Of a stretch of DNA of 64,000 bases, positions 63,098-64,000 are shown in pieces. The position numbers and the translations under genes are program-made. Position 1 is the stretch's first letter, and every line of letters starts with the position of its first letter. The notes below the pieces were generated by a model. The model was not told the origin of the DNA. It worked only from the letters and a program-made list of their open reading frames with translations, and did not search any database. The stretch is taken from NCBI GenBank assembly GCA_036924285.1, contig JAYKYS010000012.1:7254001-7318000 (forward strand), written 5' to 3'. Source of the stretch: Asterella californica. Taxonomy: Eukaryota > Streptophyta > Marchantiopsida > Marchantiales > Aytoniaceae.

Positions 63098-63601
63098 TCA
63101 GTCTATGACTATGACGTTCCCTTCTTGAACATCTAGCTTGGCCTTGGTCTCTTGTAACCAAGACCAGGACAAGATACCCTCCATTGTGTCACCTAAGCTC
63201 ATAACTAAGAACTCATGCTTCCTAGTTACCCCTCCAACAGTAATAGGAACACTCATGAGCTTTTTTGTAATGGTTGTGCTGCCTTGCACAAACCTTACCA
63301 ACAACGGGCTCATGATCTTGGTTCTAGTCACCCCTAAGGTCCTGACCAGTTTTTCATCCAAGACATTCACATCTGCTCCAGTATCAATAAGCACACAACA
63401 CCGGTGGTTTCCTATTTTTACTTCAATCCACGGTAGAAAATCTCCATGTTCTACCAAATACTCACCAACACATACCTCTGCTTCAGTAGTCGCCTCAACT
63501 GGGTCTTCAACACTGGTTGTCTCTTCAGCTGTCAACCCACGAACGTTGCTTGCTGTTGAACGTTGAGGACACTTACGAGCAATATGACCGTCCCGTCGCA
63601 T
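63098..63601 (-). pseudogene. Family B (-) aspartic protease and knuckle end
   Basis: LIDTGADVNVL is conserved, as is ILSWSWL. It ends in a TGA one codon before the TGG that became TGA in the plus copy. A single-base deletion near 63598 breaks the zinc knuckle: the first CFRC is in another frame from GHIARKC. Confidence 0.82.
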
Positions 63602-63897
63602 CGAAAACAGATGATCGTCCTTGAAGGTGTAGCACTGCTAGCTCCACTGCTCCTAGCACCTGAAGTCGAAGCTTGGTTGGATCCTGCATTGGATGCATAA
63701 GATCCAGTAGGTCGTGTCTGAGTAGGACCACGAGAAACTCCTTGCTGTTGAGATCCACGAGGAAACCTCTTTCCCGTTGCACCAAATCTTCCACCACCAC
63801 GTCCTCTACCACCTCTACTCTGAGAAGACGCTATCTGTCCTTGAGGATTGCGCCAAAATCCTCTACTAGGCTTGCCACCACTTGTTCCACGCTGATC
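63602..63897 (-). pseudogene. Family B (-) nucleocapsid Arg/Gly-rich region
   Basis: It encodes GFWRNPQGQ with the Trp kept, an Arg/Gly-rich stretch and a Ser/Gly/Ala-rich linker up to the first Cys pair of the knuckle (IICFRC). Homology to B ends about 63897; upstream residues in this frame are antisense of a C gag fragment. Confidence 0.75.
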
Positions 63898-63902
63898 AGT
63901 CA

Positions 63903-64000
63903 AGATCATTTCCGAGGGGACTGTCAAGAGCTCACGGTTGCTCTGCGAGATGGTGTGGTTCGCTACCAGAACGGTAGGCTGCACTTTTCTTCTACTGGAG
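63903..64000 (+). pseudogene. Family C-type gag fragment, plus strand
   Basis: gatcatttccgagg onward encodes DHFRGDCQEL and then ALRDGVVRYQNGR, matching C gag just after its zinc-knuckle start (complement of about 59516-59620). It runs in the opposite direction to the adjoining B copy and off the window end. Confidence 0.8.

Larger units (their letters stand above)
30105..63897 (-). mobile_element. Family B chromovirus, minus copy, interrupted by C
   Basis: Read on the minus strand: an interrupted gag/knuckle end (from about 63897 down), protease, RT, then the complete C element (33756-62227) with target duplication acgc (33752-33755 and 62228-62231), the rest of RT, RNase H, integrase, chromodomain, polypurine tract and LTR (30105-31083). 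The gag start and 5' LTR are missing because at about 63897-63903 the sequence switches to C gag. Its stops are mostly transversions and indels, unlike those in the plus copy. Confidence 0.88.

Overview
This is a eukaryotic, plant-like window made almost wholly of Ty3/gypsy LTR retrotransposons nested inside one another. I see no host gene, tRNA, rRNA or bacterial-type operon. The elements suggest a streptophyte (land plant or charophyte alga): family A has an Ogre/Tat/Athila-like reverse transcriptase and a primer-binding site related to the Asp-tRNA type, family B is a chromovirus with a C-terminal chromodomain and an initiator-Met tRNA primer site, and families C and D are two sister lineages of a further Ty3 type. 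The species cannot be named from the sequence alone.

Layout. 1-2044: AT-rich unassigned flank with one MITE-like inverted repeat. 2049-3374: an LTR of a shorter C variant (C'), fused just after its primer-binding site to the 3' end of a B element (3390-4081). 4082-28765: a plus-strand B element whose 5' LTR is split by A copy 1 (4820-13584, minus) and whose pol is split by A copy 2 (17101-25862, minus). 28770-30094: a lone C' LTR. 30105 to about 63897: a second B element on the minus strand, head-to-head with the first. Its reverse transcriptase is split by a complete C element (33756-62227, minus), and the C integrase is split by a D array (36246-55446, plus) of the form LTR-internal-LTR-internal-LTR with an exact 8398-bp period. 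The last 100 bases switch to a plus-strand fragment of C gag.

Four insertions can be closed exactly. Each has a 4-bp target duplication (ggcc, gtcc, acgc, ccgg), and removing the insert restores the interrupted reading frame or LTR. The empty site of A copy 1 is preserved at about 28519 in the other B LTR. Order of events: B is oldest and full of stops, then the A copies, then C (about seven LTR differences by eye), then D (two LTR differences seen).

How the genes work: each family encodes gag (particle), aspartic protease, reverse transcriptase, RNase H and integrase. D carries an intact 1167-codon pol. C and D both place pol in the -1 frame behind the protease and have a recognised slippery heptamer at the same homologous point (GGGTTTT in C, GGATTTT in D). 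They also share a small hairpin, with a compensatory base-pair change, just before the polypurine tract. The D LTR is 2405 bp, ends TG...TA, and holds a broken protein-like ORF that I read tentatively as related to the plant B3 domain. Family A carries two small ORFs ahead of gag, one with its own zinc knuckle.
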